Shown in pieces: positions 34,271 to 45,300 of a stretch of DNA of 64,000 bases (positions within the stretch are counted from its first letter, which is position 1; the number at the start of each line of letters is the position of its first letter). A program made the position numbers and the translations under genes. Origin of the DNA: Oscheius sp. JU75. Its lineage: Eukaryota; Nematoda; Chromadorea; Rhabditida; Rhabditidae. The notes beneath the pieces are model-generated. The model saw nothing but the letters and a program-made list of their open reading frames with translations, had not been told where the DNA came from and did no database searches. The stretch lies in NCBI GenBank assembly GCA_037178855.1, contig JASJZC010000004.1:2294001-2358000 (forward strand). The letters run 5' to 3'.

Positions 34271-34368
34271 AATAAAAAAGTACTTTGAATCTATTTTCTC
34301 TTGGGTATCAGTCTTATCTCGTGCAAAATACCTTATTATTCACTGTTCGACCTAATTCAACCCAATAG

Positions 34369-35306
34369 ATGCTATCTCGGAGCTGTAGACTGATAGCACG
34401 GGCAACACATAATTTGCCTGTAAAAGAAGCGGCAACATCGTTGAGTGCCACAGAAGTTTGGGAACGACGACAGGTTCTCCGCAAACCAAAGCTCCAGTCG
34501 GAAGAGACTGTATCTCCGAAGGTAATTCTTTCAACTTCGTTTCTAAAAGAAAGCTTTAGGTATACTACGCTCCGGAATGGGATCTTGACAAGAAGGCTAA
34601 CAAGGATGACGGATTCCCGGATCCATTGAAAGGATACGGCATGACACCGGAAAAGTGGGAGTATTACAACAAGGTTTGTTTGCTTTCAATTCTAATTTTC
34701 AAGAAATATAACCCTATAAATAACAAAGTTTTCAGGTAGTTTGGCCGCCGAATTATGTTGTTCCGGAGACGGGTCTTCCCAAATCTAGAGAGGTCTTTCA
34801 TTGCAGAGAATCGGTATAATTTACATGATGAGTTTCAAAAAAGTGTTTTGGTTCAGATCCATTTCTCACCGAAAAGGATGTGGCAAGCTTGTCATTTAGC
34901 TTGGAAGTTGCCGGTAGATGAAGCGATCACCCAGTTGCAGTACCAGAACATGAAAGGACCCTCTATTCTGGCCGAGGTTCTGCAAGAGGCGAAAAAGCGT
35001 GCTTCACACGAATTTCATATCGAATTTCCCAGTAATATGTACGTAGCTGATGCTTTCCCAGTCCAGTCCAAAATTATCAAAGGTTCGTCTTTTTGTTAGA
35101 GAGGCATCAAACCATTTTCAGGGGCTAGAAGACATGCTCACGAGAACTGGAACATGATTCGCTATCGATACATTCATCTCTTCGTCCGCCTGGAGAGCGG
35201 ATCCGCTCCCCCTTACAAAAATCGTATTGTGCCGAAAAACGGATGGGATAAAATGAACGACTACTACGAATATCTCCGTTCGCGACAGGTCAAATACGGT
35301 CTTTAG
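34369..35306 (+). CDS. mrpl-22: Mitochondrial ribosomal protein uL22m
   Basis: The ATG at 34369 directly follows a CAATAG acceptor. Exons join (introns near 34520-34559, 34675-34736, 34815-34857 and 35082-35122) to give a presequence (MLSRSCRLIARATHNLPVKE), GFPDPLKGYGMTPEKWEYYN, SREVFHCRESIHFSPKRMWQ, MSIDQALAQL-equivalent LPVDEAITQLQYQNMKGPSI, LAEVLQEAKKRASHEFHIEF, SNMYVADAFPV and a C-terminal RYIHLFVRLESGSAPPYKN. This is the uL22 fold lining the exit tunnel of the large mitoribosomal subunit. Third gene of the array. Confidence 0.92.
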
Positions 35307-35435
35307 ACGTTAGCCTTATTGTTTTGTTGTTGGATAGACATAAAGTGTTTTTTTTTTACTTCACCCTCCGTCAATGTTGTTCCAACTTTTAGCTACCGAA
35401 TCGCTTAGTTGATTACAAACAAATTCTGCTTAGAA

Positions 35436-35689
35436 ATGGTCATTGTGAAAAAGGGAGTTCTCGTTACATGCGATCAGGCGATGAGACAGCTTCTAATTCA
35501 TCTTGACGAAAGCAGACAACTTGGCAGCAAATTCATCATCAAGGTTTGCTCTATTTCGATTGTTGTTTCATCTGTTTGAAGGAGCTAAATGAGACCAGTC
35601 TTTTTATTGATAAGGACATCATACCCATTCTCGAGGAGAAGATCGACCAATTAATGGAAGCAATGAACCCAGAACCGACTGAAAAATAG
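35436..35689 (+). CDS. TFIIH subunit GTF2H5 (TTDA/Tfb5)
   Basis: Two exons (intron about 35545-35582) encode a 71-residue protein beginning [20 protein letters not shown], then [20 protein letters not shown] and [20 protein letters not shown]. Length and sequence match the Tfb5/TTDA family, the smallest subunit of TFIIH, which stabilises p52/XPB and stimulates nucleotide-excision repair. The start lies 3 nt behind a CTTAG acceptor and 129 nt after the uL22m stop; fourth gene of the array. Confidence 0.92.
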
Positions 35690-35812
35690 TTACATCGTGT
35701 GTTTGTGCCAATGATCGATAAATCTGGCTCTTCTCATACCTTTTTTCAATTTTGTGGCATCTTACCACCCGTCTTCTTCTAGCGTCTGTTTTTCCAAATC
35801 AACGTTTTAGAC

Positions 35813-37351
35813 ATGAGTCTTACGAGAAAATGGAGTGATCGATCATTTTTCATCGAACTAAAGCCACGAACCGATCAAGCTTCTCTATTTCTGGACTTTT
35901 CCCCGGAAGAGTATGCAATTTATGGTTTTGTATCAGTATTCGAGTTCAGCAACTTCGATGGAGCTATCCTCGACATGGGCATTAACTATATCGAGTACGG
36001 TGAACCCGTCGCTAACTGCGAGAACGTGCTTCCGGGAGTCAAAGTCGTCGAGCCTGACAGTTTCCGTGTCGACTTTGAAGGACTGGAGTTGACACCGACA
36101 ACATTCAGCGGCGGCACATGGACCCAGATGAAGCAGCGACTCTTCATGTGCAAGTTAAAGGCACATTCTGTACCAGCACTAGGTAGTTCGTTTTGTTCCT
36201 CGAAGAATACTGTTTTGAGCTTACAAAACGAACCACCAGCTGGCGGAAAAAGCTCTTTCTGTCGAGCCGCTGAAAGAATTCTGTGCCATGGCCGAGGATA
36301 AACACATTGGACTCGCCTGTGCAGTCTGTGGAAGCAATTTTTTGGGCGGCGAAGAGAACAAAAACCGAAAGCTGACCGTTGGATGGGTCCCATCGGATGA
36401 CTGGATGACAATGACACCTGCTGTCGACTACTACTGCAGAGATACGTGTGGAGCAGGTTGCGATCCTAACAAGTTAGTCTTTTGAGTAAATATTATATTA
36501 TGTGCGAGTTCAGACACGGTACTCACAGACCTGGAGTAGAGTCTGAAGACATGCATGACGAGTGGAAGCCGACCAAGCTGCGTATAATGATATCCCACAC
36601 GACTCTTTTTGTTAGAAAAGAGGTGAGAATTGTTTCCAGAAATGCTAAAGAAACTTTCAGATAATCAAAGATGCTATCAAGATAGACACGAACCTTGTGG
36701 CTTGTTCCAATTGCGATCAACATCTCGGTCAGCGAGTCCGTGGCAACAACAAGAACATTCTCCAACTTCATCATTCAAACGTCTCACTGCTGTGTGATAG
36801 ACAAAAGTACCTAAATGTTATGTATGTTTACATTTCATTGGATTGGACGCGATTTCACAGATTTCCCGACAGATCTACATGGTTCTCACAGCAACTACTG
36901 CTTCATTTTGAATCAGCTGCCAGCCAAAAGCTCGTGGTCCGAAGTCTGGACAAAAAACCGTATCTTCTCGTGTGGATTCTCGATTCCTACGTGGCCATAG
37001 TCAACGGAGAGCTGAAGCCGTCTCAGGAGCCAAGTAACTTTTCTTTCGGAGTAAAATTATACATGTTTAAGACGTGTCTCGTCCGAAACCAGCTTTGAAG
37101 ATGCTCTACAAACTGTTCGATTCCGATAATGCCTGCCAGTGAGTTGTTTCACTCTTCTAACAATAAGCAATTCCAGTGATCCACGAGCAAATGGTGAAGA
37201 TTCTTCCGTGGGAATCCTGGACATTCCTCTTCTAGCATGCGAAGATCTCAAAGAGGCTCTGTTACGTTCCTCTTTGGCCATCCCCGTCTCACTGCGATCC
37301 CTAGGCCAATTCTATGTTGCTTATCTCCCACTGCCCGACAAATTCGTTTAG
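35813..37351 (+). CDS. UBE3D-like E3 ubiquitin ligase
   Basis: Start MSLTRKWSDRSFFIELKPRT at 35813 is 2 nt behind a GTTTTAG acceptor. The chain of about seven exons includes GGTWTQMKQRLFMCKLKAHS, HIGLACAVCGSNFLGGEENK, VGWVPSDDWMTM, YYCRDTCGAGCDPNK, RIMISHTTLFVRKEI, LVACSNCDQHLGQRV and a final CEDLKEALLRSSLAIPVSLR up to the stop at 37351. The paired CxxC modules and overall plan match UBE3D (UbcH10-binding HECT-like E3). Last gene of the array. Confidence 0.8.
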
Positions 37352-37472
37352 AGTTAACTAAATATCGTTTTATTGTTATATGTGAGGCTGAAATGTATAC
37401 ATAGATCTGTACGCGTAATCAAATACCAGTAGAAGGGCAAGATTCTGGAAAGGAGACGTGCATCATTCTTCG

Positions 37473-39575
37473 TTATCGTTTGGAACACACTGAAACTAGC
37501 GTATAACACGATATAAAGACAGAAATTACGTAAAACTCAATAAAGACTTGTTCATCTTTTTCCCTCTCTAGTAGGAATTGAGTACACATCGTTCCTTGGC
37601 TGTCAATTCGGATGGCCACCTAAAATTTGATTTCGTTTAGACGAATACAGTTGAAACAAACAGTTCGCGATATACTAAGAGCAGACAAAAACCGTTTGAT
37701 GAGGCGGTAGTGATAGCTAAAACTGATGTCTCCCTCGATCTCCATTCTTTCCACATGGGTCGACGTGCTTCGAACCGTGGTCTGAAAGCATTACAAAGTA
37801 TTAAACAAGAAGCTTACCGTTACTTTGCCGACTTCCGAGGCAGAAATGAAGGCAACCTTAACTCCATTTTCGTTGTCCTCGTTTTGATAGGACTTTGCTC
37901 TTATGGTCAAGGAGTGAGCACTTTCATCGGTGGACTGAATCTTTGTTTGGAAAGAAGAAGGTACTTCTGTACTATAGGCGGTCTTAATATGTTGAAGCGA
38001 GAGAGATACCACATAAGTACTGGCTTAGTGCCACGACACCATTACCTAATGCATAGCTTAGCCCTAAGTTGGCAACAAGGAACCCTATGAGGGTTTTTGG
38101 GCATGGTTCTCGGGTGCAAACTTAAAGCTGCATATCAGGTAATCGTATGGCGGAACTAAACTTATAGATATATGGTATCCCTCTCGCTTCGGGTTTTTAA
38201 AGCTCTTTAGTTGGGGTGAAAAAACCCTGTTTGCTTTGGAATTTTTTAGACCAGCGCTAAATTTCTTTATGCGGAGATGGATAATCTAAGACCGCCTCTT
38301 CTTTTCAAGCCTCCTATAGTACAGAAGCACCAAGTACCTACTCTAATGACTTCTTTCAGAACTTCCGGTTTCATTATGGCCATCAGTCGTATTTCGTGTG
38401 AATTGAACAAATCGGCAAAGTCGTTTATCTGAAAACTTTGTTTTATTATCTTCGCCAATTATACTATTTGTAGAGTCTCGCAAAAGCAAACGCAAACTAA
38501 TTGACAACAGTAATTAGTTTTGAGTAGGAAAACTATGGCAAGCAACGTGTCTTCTCGCAGCAGCACCTACACTGGAACTACCGAAACGACTGGCAGTAGT
38601 AGCTACACGACGGAATCAAGGGATTTGACCACGGACAACGATGGGACTTTCACCTCGGAGGAGATGAGCGCTTGCGAAAAGGAAATGAGCTCTGCTGACT
38701 CTTTGGACACGTCCTACGGCCTGAGCTCATTGGTTTTGAACGAAAAAGATTTCGAGCTCAATTTGGACACCGAAGACGCGAACTACATGACTGCCGTTCT
38801 TTACTACATGCACAAGGAGCCTGTCTTTCGTCGGCGTCACAAAATCAAGGTGGTTCGTCGCCTGCAGGTGGCTGTAAAAAGTTGTGCTGGGTACACTCAG
38901 CTCTTTCGCGAATGGCGTCGTCGTTGCAACGACAACTAACTCGAGGACGAACTCCAGATCAGTTTTTCTCTCCAACACTCCCATCAACCCTAAAGCAACG
39001 AAACAACATAAAATACTTGATTAATAAACCTATTTTGAAGACCCCACCTGTTCTGCTTCCAGTGTATGAAATCTAGCCTCAACGCGGTACTCCTCCTCAG
39101 CGGCTACCAGTGATACGTTAAGTGGGCTACCATATCCAGTATACCTCATTTTCACGCTGTATCCATCGCCTTCCATCATACCCAGGACCTCCTGAAACAA
39201 TCCTTTTAAATGTATCAAACAGAAAAACGCACGGCAATGTCTATTAGAGGCACACGAAATGTAACATCTGCAGACAGCTCGAAGTTCTTGAAAACGGACT
39301 GCTCAAAGTATGCGACTGCTTGCTGATAGGCATTGTCTTCGACAATAATACGCATTCCATTCTTCGAAAAATGGAAAGTACCGTGCTGAAATTCATGTTT
39401 GACAGTAAACAAAACTATAACCTACCTCACGGAACTGTAGAGACTTCAGGACTTGGCAGAGCTCTCTGGCATTCTCTTTGACTAATGATACTTGCTCTGT
39501 CACAGTCCCTTGAGTTCCCTGGGACCCCATCAGCATTCTTCCGCTCTGAACCAGAAAATCAAATAGCTGTGACAT
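37473..39575 (-). CDS. mrt-2: RAD1 homolog, 9-1-1 checkpoint clamp subunit
   Basis: Start MSQLFDFLVQSGRMLMGSQG at 39575. Exons read ENARELCQVLKSLQFREHGT, NGMRIIVEDNAYQQAVAYFE, EQSVFKNFELSADVTFRVPL, EVLGMMEGDGYSVKMRYTGY, INDFADLFNSHEIRLMAIMK, STDESAHSLTIRAKSYQNED, TTVRSTSTHVERMEIEGDIS, YHYRLIKRFLSALSISRT and VAIRIDSQGTMCTQFLLERE, with the stop at 37473. The order and the final ALSIS...VAIRIDSQG strand fit RAD1, a PCNA-like sliding clamp subunit that activates ATR signalling (C. elegans mrt-2, also needed for telomere replication). Two introns are unusual: one of about 615 nt holds a nested plus-strand gene, another of about 400 nt is a foldback. Confidence 0.75.
37961..38337. repeat. Imperfect long palindrome filling a RAD1 intron
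   Basis: The outer arm GTACTTCTGTACTATAGG plus GGCGGTCTTA (37961-37986) recurs inverted at 38288-38337 with two insertions. The inner arm GAAGCGAGAGAGATACCA (37994-38011) recurs inverted at 38174-38191 with one mismatch, and the pairing continues through CCATTACCTAATGC to a centre at AACCCTATGAGGGTT (about 38085). Only the right arm carries an extra ~95 nt (38192-38287). The outer arms touch the intron donor and lie about 20 nt from its acceptor. No coding capacity. Confidence 0.75.
38535..38939 (+). CDS. Intronless Ser/Thr-rich protein nested in RAD1
   Basis: A single open exon encodes 134 residues: an N-terminal Ser/Thr/Gly-rich half (MASNVSSRSSTYTGTTETTG), an acidic middle (SEEMSACEKEMSSADSLDTS) and a conserved-looking basic end (EDANYMTAVLYYMHKEPVFR, HKIKVVRRLQVAVKSCAGYT, REWRRRC). 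It lies on the opposite strand inside the RAD1 intron 38434-39048. Lack of introns in an intron-rich neighbourhood suggests retroposition or a rapidly evolving, possibly germline gene. Not recognised. Confidence 0.6.
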   Translation: MASNVSSRSSTYTGTTETTGSSSYTTESRDLTTDNDGTFTSEEMSACEKEMSSADSLDTSYGLSSLVLNEKDFELNLDTEDANYMTAVLYYMHKEPVFRRRHKIKVVRRLQVAVKSCAGYTQLFREWRRRCNDN

Positions 39576-39656
39576 ATTGTAACGGTAAAGCACGCAATAA
39601 CACTGCTTTTTAAAAAGTGAGCTTTAAAAATACACGTTTATTCGTTTAAGGCTAAT

Positions 39657-40859
39657 TTATGACAACAATATTAACGACGTACACGATGAGTTTCCTGCTA
39701 ATATCTCAATCCGGCGAGTCTTTACCAGACGATAAAGTACCATATTTGCAGCTACCAGCTCCTGCTCTCCAGCAATTGCTGCCTGTTGAAGGGCTCTCGC
39801 AACTTGTTCAGCCTAGATCTCAGAAACATTAGACGTATACAACAAGCCAATTTTTTCTAGCAAAAGTCACACCCATTCTGGTTTTATGCACATTTCGGAA
39901 AGATCGAATTATGCAGTAACAAAAGATTTTGTTGCTTTAGATGCTATTTTTGCCGAATATCTCAAGAAGTTGAATAACCGATCCAGAGGTAACAACAGAC
40001 ATGTCGTACTGTTTATCGATAACTGTCCCGCACATCCCGACATTTCCGAAAGGCTCAATAATATTACGCTCCGCTTACTGTCACCGAATACAACATCAAA
40101 AAAGGTAGCCGATGGACATGGAAATATTCAGAATTTCAAGGTGATCATTCTATTTTTACCAAGATTCAGGTTGAAAAAGAAACATTGGAGTACTTACCGA
40201 TAAAATCCGTTATTCAATCAACACAACTGCGATGCTGCTTCAAGGGCCTATTTCCGGTCTATGCACGACAGGTATTCCGACCAGAATATTGGTGTCAGCC
40301 TCTACCTTCCCGTATCTAACGAGGTTATAGTTTGTAAGATTGAAAGTTACCTGTTATTTGAAACTTGTAGAAAAAGCATAGCTTGATTTTCCAAGTGCTG
40401 ACCGGCTTCAGCCTTTGGATTTGCAAAGCCTTGTTTCGTGAGTCGATTCCGTTGATTATCAGACCATCGTCTTCAATTAGTTCGTCTTCGTTCTCGAGTA
40501 GTTCTCTGTATTCTTCTTCTACTAGTATTTCGTCCTCGGGCCTAGTATAACCCCTTTCTTCTTGAATTTGGCTATCGAAACCTAAAATGATTTCGTTAAA
40601 AAATTGGATTAAAAACTGTACATTGCACAAAAAGCAGAGCGGCCAATTCCTCTGTGATAGCGATTGTTCTTGATGAATTGAAGTGTTAAGTAGCGAAGCT
40701 ACGAACCATTGAGTAGTATTTCTTCTTATTTCCGCATAGAGAATTTCTCCAATATCTGTTAGCACGATGAACTGTCGCGTAGTAAGAAGGACTAACCTGA
40801 TTATCTTGTTTCTCCGTCGCTCGATCGCCCCTCCTCGTGTCGCTGCTCGTTTCACTCAT
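39657..40859 (-). CDS. Unknown acidic protein, exon structure uncertain
   Basis: The start near 40859 reads MSETSSDTRRGDRATEKQDN. The best coding stretch is FDSQIQEERGYTRPEDEIL, VEEEYRELLENEDELIEDDG and LIINGIDSRNKALQIQRLKP; a donor there (CCG|GTCAGC) joins to AEQVARALQQAAIAGEQELV and AANMVLYRLVKTRRIEILAG, stop at 39657. Between the first and second parts (40590-40800) several short-exon solutions exist and none keeps phase cleanly, so the middle is unresolved. The intron before the last exon (about 39817-40410) contains a pogo/Tigger transposase fragment on the other strand. Family not identified. Confidence 0.4.
39886..40203 (+). pseudogene. pogo/Tigger-type transposase fragment
   Basis: The frame contains LDAIFAEYLKKLNNRSRGN, HVVLFIDNCPAHPDIS and RLLSPNTTSK followed by DGHGNIQNFK. 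These match the middle of DDE_1 transposases (pogo, Tigger, JRK/CENP-B kin): the second catalytic Asp in DNCPAHP and the PNTTS-x-Q-P-x-DQG-x-I-x-NFK region, where the third motif is degenerate. The N-terminal helix-turn-helix DNA-binding part and most of the C-terminus are missing, so it is a dead fragment. It sits inside an intron of the minus-strand gene. Confidence 0.75.
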
Positions 40860-41505
40860 TTTCTCAAGAAGAGAAGCGCTAAACGGATTGTCATAAGTAA
40901 ATAAAATATAATCAGAGAGGAAAATGAAATAGAATACTCAACAAACACTAAAAACATAAGAAATACTTTGCGATGTGTGCAGAAGAAGTCTTAAGAGCAG
41001 CAAAGAGTGAATTTTTGTGAAAATGATGCAAGAGTCGTCATAAGGAGCGAATGGTATGTACAAATCAGAAAAGAAGTCAATAACGCGTAGAAAATGAGAT
41101 GTTGGAGCTCCACAAACTCCTAAAGGGGATTTCTTTAAGCCGTTCTGGCGGGCTCGTAATTTTACGATTTGCTCACACTTTGTACTGAAATAGAACTGTT
41201 TGAACTGTCAAACACTTTGAATTATAACATATATTTGCTAGTTATCAAAATTTGAATTTTCAAAATGACCTCGGTCTTGCCGCGAAAAAGAGTTGTCCGG
41301 TGTTAGACCTTTAATTGCCGGGAAATGCGGATTTCCATGTTGTCTTTCTTTTTGTTCTATGTAACACATCCAACGGACGTTCGCATTCGGTTTTGAGACT
41401 GTATATAACCCTGCCCTCCATGGTTCCGGACGTGAAAAAAAACATACAATCAATAATCTTGTTGTATCTTCCCTAACGATTCCTTCTTATTTACTTTTTT
41501 CAGAG
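40860..41505. other. Divergent upstream region
   Basis: AT-rich sequence between the unknown acidic-protein gene (minus) and the COX7C-like gene (plus), with no open frame of note apart from a weak minus one at 41238-41453. A TTTTTTCAG acceptor at about 41502 probably receives the spliced leader of the next gene. Nothing else seen. Confidence 0.45.
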
Positions 41506-42145
41506 ATGAATCGCACTCTTCTCTCCGTCGCTCGTAGCGTGGTCGGTCGCCGAGCTCTTCACAAGGGAACTGACTCCACTCCCCCTCTTCGTTTTACTCC
41601 GATTCCCGAAAAGGTGAGGCTGTTCGTCTTTTTATTATACACAACTTATTAGAAAAGCATGATTCTCAGTTAGGAACTTTGGCCTTTTTAATTGACGTCA
41701 GCTTCTTTCTTTACACAAAGAACAGTTTTACACTACTTTTTATATGATCGTCATCATAGCTGATCGAATGTTTACGGTTAGTTGGCGATCAATACCGAAA
41801 ACGCACTAGTAAAAAGTTGGGCAAAGGAAGACATGTACCAATCTAACGCAAACTTCTCGAACTATTGTTAAAAGCATCGAACAAGTAGAAATTACATCCG
41901 AACCCGTAATCGGACAGAAGAAAACTCTTTTTTTATCCAATATTTTCTGAAATTACACGTAAGTTGTGACATTCTTACTCAAACTCAACTTTTAGATTGC
42001 TCTCTATGCCTTTATCTCATTCGCCTTCCTCTCTTACCCGACCTACGTGCTGACCAACTTGGATAATCTCCGTCCCAAGGCCGACAACAAACTGAGCGAC
42101 GAAGTTCAAGCCCAGATTGACGAAATTCGCGCTTCTCGCAAGTAA
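41506..42145 (+). CDS. Cytochrome c oxidase small subunit, COX7C-like
   Basis: Two exons flank an intron of about 385 nt (41613-41997). The 84-residue product has a mitochondrial presequence (MNRTLLSVARSVVGRRALHK), a PPLRFTPIPEK segment, one membrane helix (IALYAFISFAFLSYPTYVL) and a polar tail (DEVQAQIDEIRASRK). The LRFTP-x-K-helix plan resembles subunit VIIc of complex IV, but the tail is longer than in vertebrates and other small inner-membrane subunits cannot be excluded. The start is 4 nt behind a TTTTTTCAG acceptor. Confidence 0.6.
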
Positions 42146-42302
42146 TTTAGCTAGGATACGACAGTCGAATAAACCGTGTAAAGTAAGCTTTTATTATAAA
42201 TGTCTTTGAACAACATCACAGTTATGGTTAAAGTATACATTTTGACCCCCAGAAACTCGGCTTGTAGGCTCAATAACCCATGTTAGAAGCACAACGTGTT
42301 GA

Positions 42303-45300
42303 TTATGGTCTCTCATAAATCGGCTGATCTTGTTTTGTCGTGTCTACAGGTGCTATTGGTTGAAAAGCACTGTTTGACGACGGGAGAAACTGTTGAACAG
42401 GTGGCTGCGGAATCGGGAGAGGGTTTGATGCATAGTGCTGAAAAAGTTGTGATTAAATTCTTGCGGTTTGTATACCTGCTGGTAACCGTAGCTTTGTTGC
42501 AGAAGTTCCTGCGGCGGAATGAATTGCGGAGTCTGTTCTCCGAAAACCTTTGAAAGATCTGCTTGCGGCATTAATGGCTGCTGTTGCTGGTTGTACTGGT
42601 ACGGAACATGCAACGGAGCTGTCGTCTGTGGAACGTAAGGATATCCTGTCGGATAGTAAGGGTTATGAGCATAGTACTGCTGATGATGGTAGGCATGTTC
42701 GGAGTAATGCTGCGGAACAGATGAAATAGAAGTAGAAACAATTGGTGATTGCATATAAGATTGATTGTAGCCAGAAGGAGTCTGAACCATCGTTATTCTA
42801 CCAGTTTCTGAAGCAAGGAACTTACTTGTTCACCCTGAACTGCTTCAAATGGTTGCGATTTTTCTGCAACAGGTGACTGTGCTTCTGGTGAATGAGGCGG
42901 GAAGACGGGAGATGTCGCTCCCGAATGTACTACAACTTCAGTCTGAAAACACGAACTCGTTGTACTATTTTGTGCTTACCAATGGTATTTCTGGGATATT
43001 CACTGGGCTAGATGCAATTCCAGCTGACCTTGAAGGAGTTTCTGGGACAGCAGGAGCAATCTGGACTCTAGTGAGGGAACGATTACTCTGCGACTGAACA
43101 AGACCGGATGTTTCCTGTGCCGGAGGAGGATGCTGAGGTGGATTCGGAATAGTGTCTCTGATTAGTTGAGGAAGAATGGGATTGATGCGTTGAGTTGTGA
43201 TTTCGTAGAGACCAGGAACAGTCAAGAAGAGTCCAGAATTGTCCAGAACCAGAAGCATATTTTTGAGCGTTTCGGGAACAGCCTCGCTGAGAGTTCCGTG
43301 AGTATCAATCCTCAGATACTTCTCCATAAAATCAAGAAGACGGAGCCATAGTGTAGAGAAGGAAGGTAGGGATGAGAGTTCACGTAGTCTGTTCAAAAGA
43401 GTTTTAGCCACGATCTGGATTGCTCGAACACGAGTGTCTTCCTGACCCAATGGATCCATGGCCGAAAAAGGTTCCAACAGCTTGGTAAGCAATGGGAACA
43501 GGACCTAGAGATCGACATTTAGGAAACGGAAGAAATACCAACATCATTGAAACAGGACTCCCATTGTTCAGATCCCAAATGGTGCATATTGAGGAAGGAT
43601 CTTTGCAAATGAGCCAAGGCAAACTCTCTGACTTTCCGACGACAATCACAAGCCAGACGAGCCATAACTTGCAGGAGAGGGCACCAAACCCTGCTCCAAA
43701 CGTAAGGAATGCTACTGTTTACCTGTATTCGAGTTTTTATAGAATCTATTGTCTCAAACCCACAGTAGAATCCTCTTGAGCCCAGCCTGCGAGCTTATCG
43801 TAAGCGCAACTGTGCAAATTGGTGCAAAGATTAAGGAGATGAAGAGAAACTTGTTGATAGCTGGCGGAAAGTTGCTGTTCCTCTGATGGACCGTCATTCT
43901 GGTCAGGTACATCCATCGACATCTCCTTCTTTGTCGTTTTGTGGACGTGCTTGTGTCGTTTTCTCTCTTCTAGATTGCTCCTTAGCGAGTTCTGAGCATC
44001 TCCACTGAGTGGTCCAGCAGCATATCTAGTGACTATTTTAGCAAGACCACTTATTCAACCAACCTTCCGCCGTCCAGACTGGCCTCGACCATCGTGAGAA
44101 GACAACTGATGCTACTTTCGAGATTTTCGGGCGTGATGTGTGGCGCACTTTCACGAAGAACAAAGTCGAGACAATCACAGACCTGAACCGCCAATATCCC
44201 AGATTTTAGACGAAAACCTTGAGAAAAGCTGCCGGTTCATGTCTGCCCAAATGAGTTCTGAGGACCAACGAGGCTCGATTTCCTTTCGAGTCGAACAATG
44301 CTCTTTGAGCATCCTGTATAGCCTTTTCAGCATCTTTCTTGTCCAGATGGATCCAATCTTTGGTCTGATCAACAGACACTGCACTGTCAGCCCTACTATC
44401 TGATGTCAACCCTCCATGATTACCTAGAAATTGATTGACTCTCCGTATCGAAACTCACGGTGATTTCTGTCCAAAAAGTTGTCAGATGTATATCCACGGT
44501 CGTCACTGCTTATCCTCTCCGCTGGACGTTCCACGTCGGAATATGCATTTCGGTCCCCAGGAGGAGCAAGCTCACCCTAAATATTCTCAATTCGTAAGGA
44601 GCTCTTAGCGCATTAAAACTCTTTTATTATATGCATACAAGGAAAATAAACAGCTAGCTAGCATTATTACTAAAGACGATCGCGCGGCTACACTAAGGCC
44701 TAGATAACGGTGACAGGAATCTGAAAAGGGCAATTAATAGGTCAGTTTATCATGCTCAAATTTATGTCTACTTTCTTAAAGAGGTAAAGGCTCACCTCAT
44801 CAGCAAGACGAGCAGCGCCGGCTCGTTCCATAAGTGTGAATAGAATTTGCCAATGCTCCTTGTTGTGAATATCCTGGGCGTTATTTCGAAGCAGCTCATG
44901 AAGACCATTGGATATCTGCCTCGAGAAGACAAAGAAGGCTTTGTGAGGCAGTTCCTGATAGGAATTAACAGGGAACAAGTCGAAAGTTACCAGTAAGTGA
45001 GATAGAGCTTGAAGAATATCGTCAGCCACGGCATTATCTCGGAAAAGGTTCCTGTTAGCAATGCGGAGAATTCCAACAACGGCTCTTTCGACCAGGACAG
45101 GATACTTATTTAGGGAAAGCAGAGGCAGAATGTGCTCTTTGATTTCTGCCCAGAACTCGGCAATTCGGTCCTAGAAGTTATATAATTTAACGGGGAAGAA
45201 CACTAACCTTATTGACCAGACTGATAGAGACAATAAACTCGTGGATGAACACAAGAATGTCCTCGTGTTCGAGCTCTTCCGACTTCTTCTTTTTCTGCTG

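Larger units (their letters stand above)
31299..37351 (+). other. Candidate five-gene operon
   Basis: Five plus-strand genes follow one another with stop-to-ATG gaps of 102, 98, 129 and 123 nt. Genes 3, 4 and 5 have acceptors (CCCAATAG, CTGCTTAG, GTTTTAG) immediately before the ATG with no upstream exon in the gap, and gene 2 has CTGCCAG 22 nt before it. That is the layout of polycistronic pre-mRNAs resolved by SL2-like trans-splicing in nematodes. The spliced-leader RNA gene itself is not in the window. Confidence 0.75.
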
